Source: Ctena decussata (lineage: Eukaryota > Mollusca > Bivalvia > Lucinida > Lucinidae). Taken from it: 64,000 nt of DNA. Each line of letters opens with the position of its first letter. The stretch's first letter is position 1. The position numbers and the translations under genes are program-made. The stretch covers positions 50,838,858-50,902,857 of the forward strand of contig OZ022503.1 in assembly GCA_963989385.1 (NCBI GenBank), in the 5' to 3' direction. Shown piece by piece: positions 12,601-23,703 of the stretch. The notes below the pieces were generated by a model. That model was given only the letters and a program-made list of their open reading frames with translations, had not been told where the DNA came from and made no database searches.

Positions 12601-15600
12601 TATTGGCTGATACATATGGACAATATCTGTAAATGTCACAGACTCTTAAAAACACACAGTTGCTCCAACCCGTATTGAACCCAGGTCTTCTGCATGAAAG
12701 GCAAACACTGTACCATGTTGCTATTAAAGCTGGCTTGTACTGCAAGGCAGTATGCTTGTACTGCAAGGCAGTACAAGTGTATGGTATTCCTTCACCCTTT
12801 GACATTCTCTCCCACCAAATTGGACTATGTCCCCAAAATTCCACACTAAAGAGCTGCATATAGAAATAGAAGAATTACTGCACACGGGTCAGGTTGGATT
12901 TTACTTTGGGTGCCAATGGTCACAGACTCTTAACAAAATTTAATCACTCAACCCCAGGTCTTCTGAACGAAAGGGGAACACTGTACCACGTTGCTATAAA
13001 AGCCCGCCTGTACCACAAGACAGTACAAGTGTATGATATACCTGGCTCTGTGACATCAACATAATCTGCATTTGCATGCTTTGACCCTTCATCTGAACTG
13101 CCTCAATGAGGCAGTTCGGATCAGGGTTAACAACATCTGTTTCACTGAGAAATAAGAAAAATTGTCCCAAAACTATTACCAAACACTTCCTCTTATCTAA
13201 GTCCTTGTACACTATGTAGTGATAAAACTTTATTGAATAAAACTTTGGCTTTGACTACACAGAATTATATCTTGCCATTTCACTGCCAATTTCAGTCTGT
13301 AAGGGCATACACTGTTTGCCATTTCAGATATCGGTGACAGCATAGTCCCATCGCATTTAAAATTTTCTGATTCTTTTGAACTGATCTTGTTAGTACCACT
13401 GGCATATTGGTAGTTATTGCTATTGCCTACATGCTTAACATATTGAAAACGCACATGCAAAGAGATCTTTTGCCTTCAGACTCACTTGAACATTGTAAAC
13501 AGGATGGCTAGATAGATACTCTGGTTTTACATCATTGTCAATGGTATTTCAGTCATATTAGGACAATGGGAAGGTGGTAATGAAAGGCTGTGTAAAATGG
13601 GTCCCCCATTTCCAGTTATATAGATGTCAGCCTCCAGTGGGAATCAAACCTGGAACCACTAGATCAGCAGGCCAGTGCTTAACCCACTGAGCTACTGGGC
13701 TGCTTTGTAAACAGGAATGTAGGAGTTAAATGATGGTAGAAGAAAGCTGTTGGTTTTCAACTTACTGTTTGGAGTATATCTTTTTGTGGTTAAATAAGAA
13801 GTCATCCCAGAATAAAGCATAATACACTGCTATGATTGATAGCTGTATTAGAAATACTTTTTTTCTGGGCCCGGTTGTTCAAACTACCCTAATGTACTTA
13901 AGTATTTGGACACCTAAAAAAATAAATTTTCCATTTGTACCAAATGGAAAATTCATTATTTTTAGCTGTCCCAATATATACACACATTATGGTTGTTGTT
14001 AGCTTTATAAAGTCATTAATCAAGGATTTGTTAAGTCTTCTAGTACCCATAAAATCAAGTATGCTAATATTTTTTCTGAAAAAAAAATGAGAACAGGTTT
14101 TGCACAGCAAAAGCTCCTCACATTTTTCAGCAAAAAGTGGCAGTGTTTTTGCATACAATATGTTTGAAAATTTAACGCCTCATTAGATAACAGCATTGTT
14201 AGTTTTGAGCAAAACTGGGCCCTAAGTTTGGATATGTCATGCTCTTATTCTTTCAAACTATTTTCAGACAGAAGAAGAATCATGGGACAAGGTAAGTTGT
14301 ACAATAGAACCTCATTATAATGCTAATCATTATAATGCTAGTTTGGATGTAACACTGTTGTGCCAGGGCCTTCATTAAGAAGAATCTATAGAGGAATACA
14401 AAGCATATGAGCTTGTAATGCCATTTGCTTTTTTGTCCTTTTTAGTTTAGTGTCAGTATAATCTATTCACTTATTAAACCACCCTTACCAGAAAACACAA
14501 ACTGAACTCATTTGCCTTGTAGCCCTTTGTAGGTATTACATCCACTTATTTATACCACCCTTTGGAAAACACAAACTCAAAATATACGTCTGCTGCATGA
14601 TAAAGATGAAAATAGAATTAGATCAAGATATGCTCCAAAGTGTTATTATGTGTGTGGCCATTTTTATGACACGACGTTATCCACTGAATAACAGCGACGT
14701 CATATGACAAAGACGAAAATATAATTAGATCAAGATAAGGAAAATATTTTGGTTAGTATAATTATTATTGTAGTTAATAAATTTTGTTTATTATGTCTTT
14801 ACATGAAATTCCTTATTTCCAGATATTTGATACAAATGTGAAAGCCTCATTTTTCTTGTGTAAAGAAGTTGTTCCTCATATGGAATCAAGAGGGTATGTA
14901 TGGTTCTGATATGACTCTGATATCTAAGGTAAATGGATACATTTACGAGGGGAGCAATTACTCTGCCATTTTCATTTTTGCCTTCCTTCTCAACTGAAAT
15001 GAACTCTTACAGGAAATAATTTGCTCCTCCAGAAGCAGATTCTTTCCTTTAAGAGTAGAACTCATTTTATAAGGCTACATTTTCCGGGAAAGCAAAGGTT
15101 GCTCCCCTTGTGAAAGTGGCAGAAAAACATGGACGTGTGCTCCGAAAAACATGGACGTGTGCTCCTACACCTTAAGTTTAATTGCAAAGAATTGCACAAA
15201 TGTGATAGGAATCCATATTTCAGAGATAAATTTTGAAGATAAGCTCATATTGATAAAATTGAGACAGGTTGGAGGTTATCAAAACAAATTACATGTATCT
15301 TCCTAGATTAAAATTCTAACATGTCTGTATTGTCACCTATAAGAAAAGAAAAGGAGCACCAACCATGTGAAATTGATAGATATATGTAATACATATCTTG
15401 GAGTAATACATGTAGTTTGAACATATGTATCTCACAGGAAAGGCAGACTGGTTGATAAGCATGCATGTATCACAAAATTTTACTGCAGCTGTGCCATTTT
15501 ATTTCTCAATTTTCTGTCCAGCCTCATATGTTTATGATGACCATTTGTGATAAAGAAAAAATTACATTAAATGAGTCAAAGAAAGCTGGAAAGGAGATTT

Positions 15601-18600
15601 GGTTTATAAAAGCTGAGTTAATGTAACTAAATTGGGCTTTACATCTCTCATTGAAGATGAAGATTATTTTGGTTAAGCATTCATTTTCTATGATAAATGA
15701 AAGAAAAGCATAATTAAACAGCCCCCACTCTCACCTACTGCAAGCGATATGCCCTTGCACTACTTTAAGTGAATGGATGATATGCAGTTTTACATCATTT
15801 TCAACTGTTTTCCGAGCTGGGCCGCGTAGCGCAATCGGTAGGGCACCTGACTCATAAGTCAGAGGTCCTGGGTTCGAAACCCGGTCTGGCCACATACTTT
15901 CGTTTCTCCTTCCGCTAATTCAAGAATGGCAGTTGTCAGTTACTGGCGAAAGTATGTGCACTTAGTACTGGTTAACGGCTTACGAGGTCTAAGCCTGCCC
16001 AGGAATAGCGTGGTTAGGGTAACTGACCGTCCCGACATGACCATAGTTGTTTACCGTGGACGTTAAGCATCAAATCAATCAATCAATCAATCAACTGTTT
16101 TCCAATCATATCAGGCTGATGGGAGGGTGACAATGAAAAGGGTGTGTGCAATGGAACCAGAGCCCTAGATAAGAGGGAGTATTTGGTGATAATTAGGGAT
16201 AATTTTTGTTAATTTTTGATAAAAACATATGTTGTGACCCCTCATCTGAACCGTCTCGACGAGACGGTTCAGATGAGGGGTCACAACATATGGTTTCAAT
16301 GAGAAATAAAGAAAATTATCCCTCAATTATCATCAAATACCCCTCTTATCTGGAGTTCTGCGGAACCCTGCCTGTGGTCGGAATATTTTTTTGCCTCCAG
16401 TGGGAATCAAAGCCAGGACCAGTGCTTAACCCACTGTCAGCAGGACAGTGCTTAACCCACTGTCAGAGAAACCAGGGCTGTCATGCAGCTATAAGCCAGT
16501 ATGCATGTCCAGTGCAGAAAGTTTCATGGCATCTTTACCAGTCCCTGTCACCCTCACAGATGAATATTAAATTGTAAATGTGGTTATTTTTTCAGAGGTG
16601 GCTCTGTTATATTTGTGTCATCATTTGTTGCATATCTTCCTATGGAGGTATGTATCTGTATTTTCAAGGTCTGTAGACAAGGTCATTATTTTATTACAAT
16701 ACAGTCAATTCTCGATATATCAAAGTCGAAATTCACCACAAACTACTGATATCTCAAGGCAATTTTCTGGATTTAGAGGATTTTTCTCATTTTTCAACAA
16801 AAATATATGCTGTGAACCTTCATTAGAAAATTATTCTTATTTAAAAAAAATAATTTCTCAACAAAAGCATAATTATGTTGTGACCCCTCATAAGGACCAT
16901 CTTCATGAGACGGTTCTAATGAGGGCTCACAACATTTGTTTTTATGAAGATTTTTCCTAACTTTGAGTGTTCAACAAAAGCATAGGCAAACATTGGAGAT
17001 ACTCATTGGACTGCTGCATATGAGTAGCCTTATCTTGGTCTTGACTGCATAGATGTCTCTGTTTAGATATTTAGAATGAATATGGTATTTATTTTTTCAG
17101 TTATTAGGCCCATACTCCATCAGCAAAACAGCCCTGTTAGGTGTAACAAAGGCTCTGGTTCCCCAGTTGTCGACAATGAACATAAGAGTCAATGCTGTAG
17201 CACCAGGAATGATCAAAACGAAATTCAGTGAAATGGTATGTAAACTGTAAAGGTGTGAATTGAATGATCTAAACTTAATCTAGCTGAATAGTATGTAAAC
17301 TGTGCAAGTGTGAAGTGAATGATCAAAACTGAATTTAGTGAATGGTGATTAAACTATACAAGTGTGATTTGAATGATAAAACAAGGATGACTAAATTTAG
17401 TTAAATGTTAAGTAGAGGTGTAGATTGAATGATCAAAACTAAATCTAGTGAAATGGTATGTAAACTATACAGATGTGAATTGAATGATTAAAAGTAAATT
17501 TGGTGAAATGGTATGTAAACTATACAGATGTGAATTGAACAATCAAAACTTTAACATGCCTGGTAAACTTACAATTCCAGTCCTATGTGGAAATTAAAAT
17601 TCCACAAATGGAAAGCCAAACTTTAACAATGCTTTTTGGTTTAAAAAATATTTCTTCACTATAAACTTCATAGCAGTGTTCTCCCTAGAAATTTCAGAAG
17701 GCATGTCGCTTTTAGCACAAAAATCAGATTTTGATTTGCTGATCAATTTTCAAAATCCTTAATATAGCAATGTTTTGTCAAAACTCGCCTAAATTTACAT
17801 TATAAATGATTTATTGATGATCCTTAATGCATTTAAAACAACTTAACTGGTTAAGAAATGAAAATAATAGCAGTTTGATAAATTTTCATTGGAAATTAAG
17901 GTATGTTGCAAAGGTAATTTTAAGAGGAAGGCATGTTGCAAGCGACATGCCTAAATGGTCTGGGGAGTTCCCTGCATAGCTACTAAACAGTACTCTATAT
18001 AATACAGGAGCTGGTGATTAGTGAAATGCTTATATGATAGTAATCTACTGGAGATGACTTTGACAGGAGAGCAATGCTTTTTGTATGAGGCATCTCCATC
18101 TTTTTTCTGACATTTTTCACAGAGAACCAACTGTTGGCTTCCTATGACAATATGACCCTTCCAAAAAGGGTGTCTACTTTTAAGGAATTTGTTCCTAGGG
18201 GAGCAGTTCTTTAAGATTTGACTTGGATTTAGAAGGGAGACAGCAATGAAAATAGTAAGGTTTTTTGCTTGGAAAGTGTATCCAATCAAGTTAAATCAGT
18301 CTGTAGCTGTGCAGGCTGACCTGGATCTTGTACACACATGGCCGTAAGGCACATTTTCTGGCAGTGCTGAACATCTGTCTTATTCTTTGTTACAGATATG
18401 GAAAAGTGAAGAAGCAAATGAAATTCTCATGCAGATGATTCCTATGAAAAGGTATGTTACATTCTGTACCTAAATATTAGTGCAACTTAAGGTGTGATCC
18501 TTAAAGCACCCAGAACGAAATAGTTGAAGTTGATAACCGTGTAGATCCTGATGAGGCAGCTCATCATGAGCTGCCTCATCTGTATCCACACTGTTTGCCA

Positions 18601-19619
18601 TGTAGTTTTTGAACTCTCACTATGATGGGATTTTGTGGACATATATTTTATTATCTGCCCTTTTGCGCGTTAAGATGTATTAGTCTTGTCAAACCCAACC
18701 CATGATGCAAGACTGGTAGAAACTATGATGGGGTTGAGTCTGAGACATGGAAATCTCAGGCTAGTTTTAAGATTATTTATTCTTATGCAAGGCTTGCCAA
18801 GCATAAGACTTAAATAATCTGAAAACAAGCATGAGATTTCCCTGTCGAGGCCTCAACCCCATCTTTGAGTATTTTTCTCACCATCAAAATATTCATTGAA
18901 TACCTTACTGCTTGTTGAAACCATTCCTATAAACTTTGAGCTTATTTTCTATTAATTATGAGTTCTGATATGTATGTTATTTTCACTTTGTGCATGCATT
19001 TTTCACGACTGAAATCTACAATCACACCTCATGCACATCATTGGCTGTCAATATCATTTTGCATGCTATTTACATGACAGGGAGCAGCAATGGATTTGTT
19101 GAATTCAAGTGTGTAATTAATTGGGCTTAATTGGCATTTTGAGACAGCTTTCTGAGCCTAGGCTGAGATAGCAGGCCGAGATAGAAAAATCTCAGTCACC
19201 TCTAGATTGGGATATTCTTGTCCAATGGATGAGAAATCTGAGTCAGATATAGTACACAGAGAAAAACTTTTTATCACTGCCTGATTGCTTTCCTGGTCAG
19301 CATAGCCCTTCCAAATTATGGCAATCTCTTTCAGGAAAGAATTTGCTCCTAGGGAAGCAAATTCTTCCCTTTGCAAGTTGAACCCTATTATAAATGGCAG
19401 CAAAACTGAAATGGCAGAGTTGCCCCAACCCCCCAGTGTCACTGTAATATTGTTCATTACATTGTGTTATAATGGTACATTATCTGTATTTATCTTTATT
19501 TCAGAATTGGTGAACCAAAAGAGATCTCTGGGGTGGTTTCATTTCTCGCATCTGATGATGCCTCATATATCACAGGGGAGATTGTCATGGCAACCGGTGG
19601 TATTCCAGGAAGATTGTGA
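9613..19619 (+). CDS. DHRS4: DHRS4-type NADP(H)-dependent short-chain dehydrogenase/reductase, complete
   Basis: It reduces carbonyls and retinal in vertebrates (peroxisome/mitochondrion). Nine exons: 9613-9734, 10861-11038, 12183-12260, 14268-14291, 14823-14893, 16596-16647, 17101-17235, 18396-18451, 19505-19619; phases agree and they encode 276 aa (human DHRS4 is 278). Classical SDR landmarks: cofactor loop TASTEGIG at 36-43; SSRKQ at the position that selects NADP(H); SNAAANP at 113; N139; catalytic S167; Y180 and K184 in YSISK; then PGMIKT. The spacing S-13-Y-4-K is that of human DHRS4 (S169/Y182/K186). The basic N-terminus [17 protein letters not shown] looks like a mitochondrial presequence; a second in-frame Met is at 18. 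The protein ends GRL rather than the SRL peroxisomal signal of the human protein. Exon 7's 3' junction is duplicated downstream (see 17209-17550). The exon at 10861 appears in frame with upstream intron sequence, so a simple ORF search mis-starts it. Confidence 0.96.
11103..11290. repeat. MITE family F-like fragment in DHRS4 intron 2
   Basis: It starts TTAACCCTAAGCCCCTTAAA and contains AAAGCAGACAACAAAATTT, which recurs at 55.57 kb. The other end also carries a tRNA-like antisense patch ('ATCCCAGGGCTCTTATCCAC'). Confidence 0.4.
13520..13706 (-). mobile_element. tRNA-derived SINE, family II
   Basis: Read on the minus strand, it starts with a tRNA-like head: box A TAGCTCAGTGGGTTAAGC and box B GGTTTGATTCC. 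The body AGCCTTTCATTACCACC is shared with copies near 16.1, 25.2/26.4, 56.7 and 60.4 kb. Confidence 0.75.
13867..14222. repeat. MITE family G, interrupted by a family D MITE
   Basis: The ends GGGCCCGGTTGTTCAAAC and GTTTTGAGCAAAACTGGGCCC are inverted. A family-D element (13886-13991) lies next to the left end, so G was there first. It lies directly upstream of DHRS4 exon 4. Confidence 0.75.
13886..13991. repeat. MITE family D
   Basis: An almost complete palindrome with ends ACCCTAATGT../..ACATTATGGT and centre TTTTCCATTTGtaccAAATGGAAAA, flanked by TA. This is the most diverged of the three D copies. Confidence 0.8.
14922..15176. repeat. MITE family E, with a 22-bp tandem duplication at its right end
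   Basis: Left end CTAAGGTAAATGGATACA and right end CTACACCTTAAG. The 22-bp unit GAAAAACATGGACGTGTG plus CTCC is present twice in a row (15122-15143, 15144-15165). It begins 28 bp after the donor of DHRS4 exon 5. Confidence 0.8.
15814..16091 (+). mobile_element. tRNA-derived SINE, family I, full length (278 bp)
   Basis: It is flanked by a perfect 12-bp target duplication, CAACTGTTTTCC (15802-15813 and 16092-16103). The tRNA-Met-like head (CAT anticodon; 15820-15891) is followed by a body with GGCAGTTGTCAGTTACTGGC and GACCGTCCCGACATGACCAT, and it ends in (AATC)n. The acceptor stem has mismatches, so the head is a SINE promoter and not a working tRNA gene. It resembles molluscan V-/Meta-type SINEs in layout, but I cannot assign a named family. 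Confidence 0.9.
16159..16359. repeat. MITE family A (fold-back)
   Basis: The ends AGAGCCCTAGATAAGAGG and CCTCTTATCTGGAGTTCT are inverted. The centre (ACCGTCTCGACGAGACGGT within CCCCTCATCTGAA/TTCAGATGAGGGG) is a perfect palindrome. Flanking GGAAC is repeated, a 5-6 bp target duplication. It sits inside a SINE-II, upstream of DHRS4 exon 6. Confidence 0.9.
16860..16960. repeat. MITE family A, internal fragment
   Basis: It contains GTTGTGACCCCTCATAAGG and the inverse GAGACGGTTCTAATGAGGGC with CACAACATTTG. The distal ends are degraded. Confidence 0.65.
17209..17550 (+). repeat. 55-bp minisatellite made from the DHRS4 exon 7/intron 7 junction
   Basis: The first unit begins inside exon 7 (17209, ATGATCAAAACGAAATTC), crosses the splice site at 17235/17236 and runs to 17263. 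Degenerate copies start at 17264, 17319, 17373, 17429, 17484 and 17539. Copies starting at 17429 and 17484 keep a perfect GTGAAATG|GTATGTAAAC donor, so several decoy donors follow the true one. Confidence 0.9.
18060..18296. repeat. MITE family E, opposite orientation, degraded
   Basis: It shows AAGGAATTTGTTCCTAGGGG, GGTTTTTTGCTTGGAAAGTG and a right end TATCCAATCAAGTTAA. The left end is unclear. Confidence 0.55.
18500..18640. repeat. MITE family F (GATGAGGC core)
   Basis: The central palindrome GATGAGGCAGCTCATCATGA mirrored by GAGCTGCCTCATC is flanked by GTGTAGATCC and 'CACACTGTTTGCCA'. It lies just after DHRS4 exon 8. Confidence 0.65.
18727..18863. repeat. Inverted-repeat element
   Basis: Left arm GATGGGGTTGAGTCTGAGAC and right arm GTCGAGGCCTCAACCCCATC pair, as do GAAATCTCA and GAGATTTCC and inner TAAGATTATTTA and TAAATAATCT. 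Confidence 0.7.
19195..19460. repeat. MITE family E
   Basis: It carries GCAATCTCTTTCAGGAAAGA, TTTGCTCCTAGGGAAGCAAA and GGCAGAGTTGCCCCAACCCC. It ends about 45 bp before DHRS4 exon 9, so it lies close to that acceptor. Confidence 0.6.
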
Positions 19620-19746
19620 TTGTTGAAATAGACATTCAAACTTTTGCATGGACTGTGATAAGATTTTATAAAGCCTCAGATGAGTCCAAAATTTTAGGGT
19701 GAAATTTAATTTTGACCCCTTTTCTAATTTCTGGATAAAAACATAT

Positions 19747-19980
19747 GAGCCATGACACCACAAAGCCAACAAAGTGGCATGTGTGCCCAGAAGACTCAGA
19801 TCAGCCTGGCCATCCACTCAGTCTGATCAGAGTCTTCTCTGTTGGCATGGAGGTAGCCTAGGCCCTTAGCTATCCTTCAAATGCACATCAAAGACTGATC
19901 AGATTCGGTGGATGCCAAGGCTGATCTGAGTTTTGGCTGGGCGCACATGCCACTTTGTTGGTTTTGTTGTGTCTTGTCTC
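19747..19980. repeat. MITE family B
   Basis: The ends GAGCCATGACACCACAAAGC and TTTTGTTGTGTCTTGTCTC are decayed inverses. Subterminal CCAACAAAGTGGCATGTG pairs with CACATGCCACTTTGTTGG. It lies about 130 bp after the DHRS4 stop and may be in its 3' UTR. Confidence 0.8.
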
Positions 19981-20219
19981 ATATTTTCTATATGTAGAAA
20001 TCAGAAAAATGTAAAAAAATCACCTCTTAGATTTTGGCTTATTTTGATTTGAAAATAATCCTCAGGGTTCATTTGCAACTTGCATGTTATGGTGCTAGTC
20101 AGAGCTGCCAGTAGTACATAATTACCACATGTAAAACAAAAACTTAGTGGAGTGTACTGTCTAGATGGTGCTGTATCTACCTAGTGTTTGATCTTTTTTT
20201 GGTATATAAGAGGTTCATT

Positions 20220-20386
20220 CAGGTTGGATCCAGGAATTTTGGATAGGGGGTTCGAATTAGCTTCAAAGGGGGTTCGATTTGTGCAGTTTGGTCAATATTT
20301 CCTGAATTTTCCCATGAAAATGAAATAATTTAGGCTGAAGAGGGGGTTCGTTTGAACCCCCCGAACCCCCTCTGGATCCGCCACTG
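20220..20386. mobile_element. hAT-type MITE, 167 bp, 8-bp TSD
   Basis: The ends CAGGTTGGATCCAGGAATTT and CTCTGGATCCGCCACTG are inverted. Perfect 8-bp direct repeats GGTTCATT flank it (20212-20219, 20387-20394). The interior has G/C tracts with GGGGGTTCG in both orientations. Confidence 0.88.
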
Positions 20387-20482
20387 GGTTCATTGATATT
20401 AAGCTTTATATGAATAATCAGAAAGTGTGTTCATGAATTTGTTGTTGAAAAATATACTAAAATCTACAAAATGCAGAGTGAT

Positions 20483-20543
20483 CATTTCATATAAAATTTA
20501 TGAAATGAGTCTCGGGTGAGTGTCATAAATTTTATATGAAATG
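20483..20543. repeat. Short palindrome
   Basis: CATTTCATATAAAATTTATG is mirrored by CATAAATTTTATATGAAATG across a short loop (GAGTCTCGGG). Confidence 0.75.
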
Positions 20544-20731
20544 AGCTCCAGTATATGATTCTGTTTATCATAAAGCTGTTTTAAATAGGATTTCATTGCA
20601 TTATTTCAACAGAAAGCATAACATTGTCACAGAAACATCGTGATGTTGCAATGCCAGTTACCAAGTGTTATGTAGCCTGTAGTCGAATGATTTTTGGTAC
20701 GGTATTAGTCTCTGAATAACAGTGGTTATAT

Positions 20732-20966
20732 GAGCCACATCATGTGATTTCCAACAATGCAGCAATTTCATCATGAGATATTCAAATCATCCTTCTCAAT
20801 CACACAAGATAACCAGAGACCTCACTTTTGGCTGTATGGCTTGGATCACTTCAATAGATGGCTGATGTGACAAACCAAGGCTCTGATCAGACTGCACTTA
20901 TGTGCAGTCTGATCAGAGCCATTGCTTGTCACTAATGCCGCATTATAGGAAATCATGTGGTGGCTC
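20732..20966. repeat. Inverted-repeat MITE
   Basis: The ends GAGCCACATCATGTGATTTC and GAAATCATGTGGTGGCTC pair. Inside is a second palindrome, GGCTCTGATCAGACTGCA / TGCAGTCTGATCAGAGCC (20879-20922). Confidence 0.75.
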
Positions 20967-21305
20967 AAAATTCTGAATTAAAGAAGTGTGTGGCTGTAAT
21001 ATTTTGAAGCAAAAAGGGGAAGACTAACCAGACTGGACAAATGCATGAACTGATTGGTAAGCTGTTTGATATGAGTGTCATGGTTATAGGCATGTGCCTG
21101 TAAAGAACTTGTACGTCTTTGAATTTGGACAGGTCTGTGTTATACAGTTATATTTTACAAAACTGTAGGCAGACCATGCAGAGCCAGATCAAACTGCTGA
21201 TCTTGGGTTATACTGTTTTTCTCAGGTGTTATCACCCCTGCAGTTCCATTCCCAACTGGAAATATTGAGTTAAAGCTTATGAAAATAGCTAGCTAAATAA
21301 TAACC

Positions 21306-21481
21306 AGTGCTCCAGAGAAGAAGGGGTAACAGGGATAATTTTCCATGTTTCTCCATAGAAACATGTTGTGACCCCTCATTAGAACGGTCATGCTGAGACG
21401 GTTCTAATGAGGGTTTACAACATGTTTTCATTGAGAAATAAGAAAAGTTATCCCAGAGTTATCCCTCTTATCTGGAACACT
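21306..21481. repeat. MITE family A
   Basis: The ends AGTGCTCCAGAGAAGAAGGG and CCTCTTATCTGGAACACTG are inverted, with a flanking ATAAC duplication. The central CCCCTCATTAGAACGGT / ACGGTTCTAATGAGGG pairs. Confidence 0.82.
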
Positions 21482-22901
21482 GATAACAATGCTGTTTGAT
21501 TCATCTAGGGGAAACATAATTACATGGATGTGCAATTTTTGCCTTGAAGTAAAAGAAATCACAAAACTCCTGAAAGTGACCACAGTGGTATTTTGGTTTG
21601 GCCATTTTCAGGAGTTTGATTTAATCCATTGGTTTAAACCATTTGCTGAAATCTGACTTTTTTCCAAGTGGAAATTGTGTTGTGGGTTTACTAGGCATGA
21701 TATGCTTCGGCATTATTGTCCAAAATTAATGTTTGTTGTAAACACAGGCTAATTAAGGTATAAACAGAATCTGTCATGTGCAACCTGTTTGTATTGGTAT
21801 GGCTGAGTGTTGTTTTTATCATTTTATTACAGAATTTGTATACAGAAATGTGAAGTTGAAATATTATTATCTTTTATCTTCTGAACTGTTAACTTACTGC
21901 ATACTGCAAGATATTTGCTTACATTGTAGGCCCAAATCAGGCTGCTCTTGAAGTGTCTAATCAGGGTCTATAATATTAGCACCTGATTTTCCCTGTAAAA
22001 CACCCCACAAATGATTAAAGACTGTGATAAATCGAAAGATAAAAAGGATTCGTATTACCCACCTTAAAGTCTTTACTCACTCCCATAAATATTTTTTTGC
22101 CTGGATATTGCAATTGTGAAATTTACTCAGAACTTTAGGCTTGCACATTCTATGGTAATCCAACTTTTGTATTTCTCTAGATTAAAATCGCAATGTCATT
22201 TTCAATGGAAAAATTGAAAATTGGCTCATTGCCTATGTAGTGCCTCAATAATAATCCTCTTTGCTGCAGCAACCAAAGCTAAGCAACAAATTGGCATAAT
22301 AAAAACAGTACCCCCCTCCCCAGCCCCACAGGCTTTTATGACTTGGTTCCAAATGGCCCTGTAGTTTCAGAGGAGATGTCCTTTGAAAATGTTTAAGTGG
22401 GAAAGACAGCCAGAGGAAGGATAGGTGCCAGACCACTGCCTGTACTATGAGCTTTCCCCAAGTCTTTGGCTCTGGAGAGCTAAAAATTTGGTGCAAAGGT
22501 TGTGCCAACAATGACGGCGGTGTGAAAATAATACCTACATGTTTGTCTCGCTTCTGCCAGTCACAGGTGAGACAACAAGACCTGTCCGCGTACAGGATAG
22601 CTCGCCTGCAGTGCCTTGCCCATAACATAAAAAGACTTTAACGTAAAACTAAAGTTTGACGCCCACGCCAACACCCATGCCCAAGCCGACGCCAGATTGA
22701 CAACAATAGCTCCTGTACTTTCGTACAGGCGAGCTAAAAATGACATCACAAGGAGCTGTTGTGTTGATGATGGTGGTTGTGGTACTAGACTGTGGCACCA
22801 CTAATCAATAGAAATAACATTTTTAGACTTTATCATTATACTCAGTTTATTGTTAGTGAATTCAATTTGATTGTACATAATTATACAGGAATCACAGTAT
22901 T

Positions 22902-23088
22902 TACCATATAAATTCTAAATATTGGGACAGATAGGTGTAGTCAGGAGCAGTCTGATAGGGTCTACACTGTTTGCCATTCTATCTGCATCTTTTGACTCAT
23001 TACTGCATTGAAAAACCAAAACTGTTCGATTCTTCGGACAATTATGGTAATTATTTTAGGTGTTCCAATTTTTAGAATTTTTACGGTA
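22902..23088. repeat. MITE family C
   Basis: The ends ACCATATAAATTCTAAATAT and CCAATTTTTAGAATTTTTAC are inverted. The centre has GAGCAGTCTGATAGGGTCTA and ACTGTTTGCCATTC, but only one half of the usual central palindrome remains. Confidence 0.75.
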
Positions 23089-23191
23089 CCCTCAATATTA
23101 GGACACCTCACTCTTTGCTGTAATGGACCCTGTCACTTATGAATTATAACAAGTCCATTCGCCACAACAGGGTAGCTTATCAGGAGTTATG

Positions 23192-23443
23192 GATTGCAAT
23201 TAAGTGAATGGGGACACATTCAGCGAAAGCAATTCTGTTGTTTTCATTTTGGACTCCCTTTTCAATAAAGGTCAACTCTAAAAGGAAAGAATTTTCTACC
23301 TACTGGTACAGAAGCAAATTCACTCTTTTAAGAGTAGACCCCTTTTGTATGGTTCAGAAACTCAGGGAAGCATACAGGAAATCACAGAAGTTGTTACCCT
23401 TGTAAAAATGGCAGAAAAACATGGAAATGCACCCATACACTTT
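23192..23443. repeat. MITE family E
   Basis: Left end TTAAGTGAATGGGGACACAT, right end CACCCATACACTTTAAG. The interior is typical, with AAAGGAAAGAATTTTCTACC and GGAAATCACAGAAGTTGTTA. Confidence 0.75.
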
Positions 23444-23703
23444 AAGGTCAACATCATTTGCCCAGGCAATTCTGTCCATCTATTAAGGGTAAAATGGGTA
23501 ATCATAATCAAAATCAAAAAGCTACAGTTTATAAAGCATGTGTATATAAATGTGTCTAATGACTAAAATCTTTGACTAAATAAAATGATATTCTCCTCAA
23601 TAAAAGAAAAGCTGGTCAAATCTCAAAAAAAAAAAAATTCTCTCTTACAGAACAATCAAGCATTTATAAATTTATCTCTTTACAAATTCGGATAGAAGAC
23701 TGA

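Larger units (their letters stand above)
15774..16480 (-). mobile_element. SINE family II, split by a SINE-I and a family-A MITE
   Basis: The body pieces 15774-15813, 16104-16158 and 16360-16480 together match the 13.5-kb SINE-II (GATGGGAGGGTGACAATGAA; GCCTCCAGTGGGAATCAAA). SINE-I interrupts it with a 12-bp duplication and family A interrupts it again. The head ends in a duplicated 'CAGTGCTTAACCCACTGTCAG'-like block. Confidence 0.75.

Noticed and set aside
15820..15891. tRNA-Met gene (CAT anticodon, good A and B boxes)
   Set aside because: It is the head of a 278-bp SINE with target duplications, repeated at 32.5 kb; the acceptor stem has mismatches.
17209..17550. CRISPR-like regular repeats
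   Set aside because: Units are contiguous without unique spacers and the context is a eukaryotic intron.
21325..21340. I-SceI-like homing site (GGTAACAGGGATAATT)
   Set aside because: It is part of the family-A MITE arm, recurs in other copies with changes, and no homing endonuclease is near.
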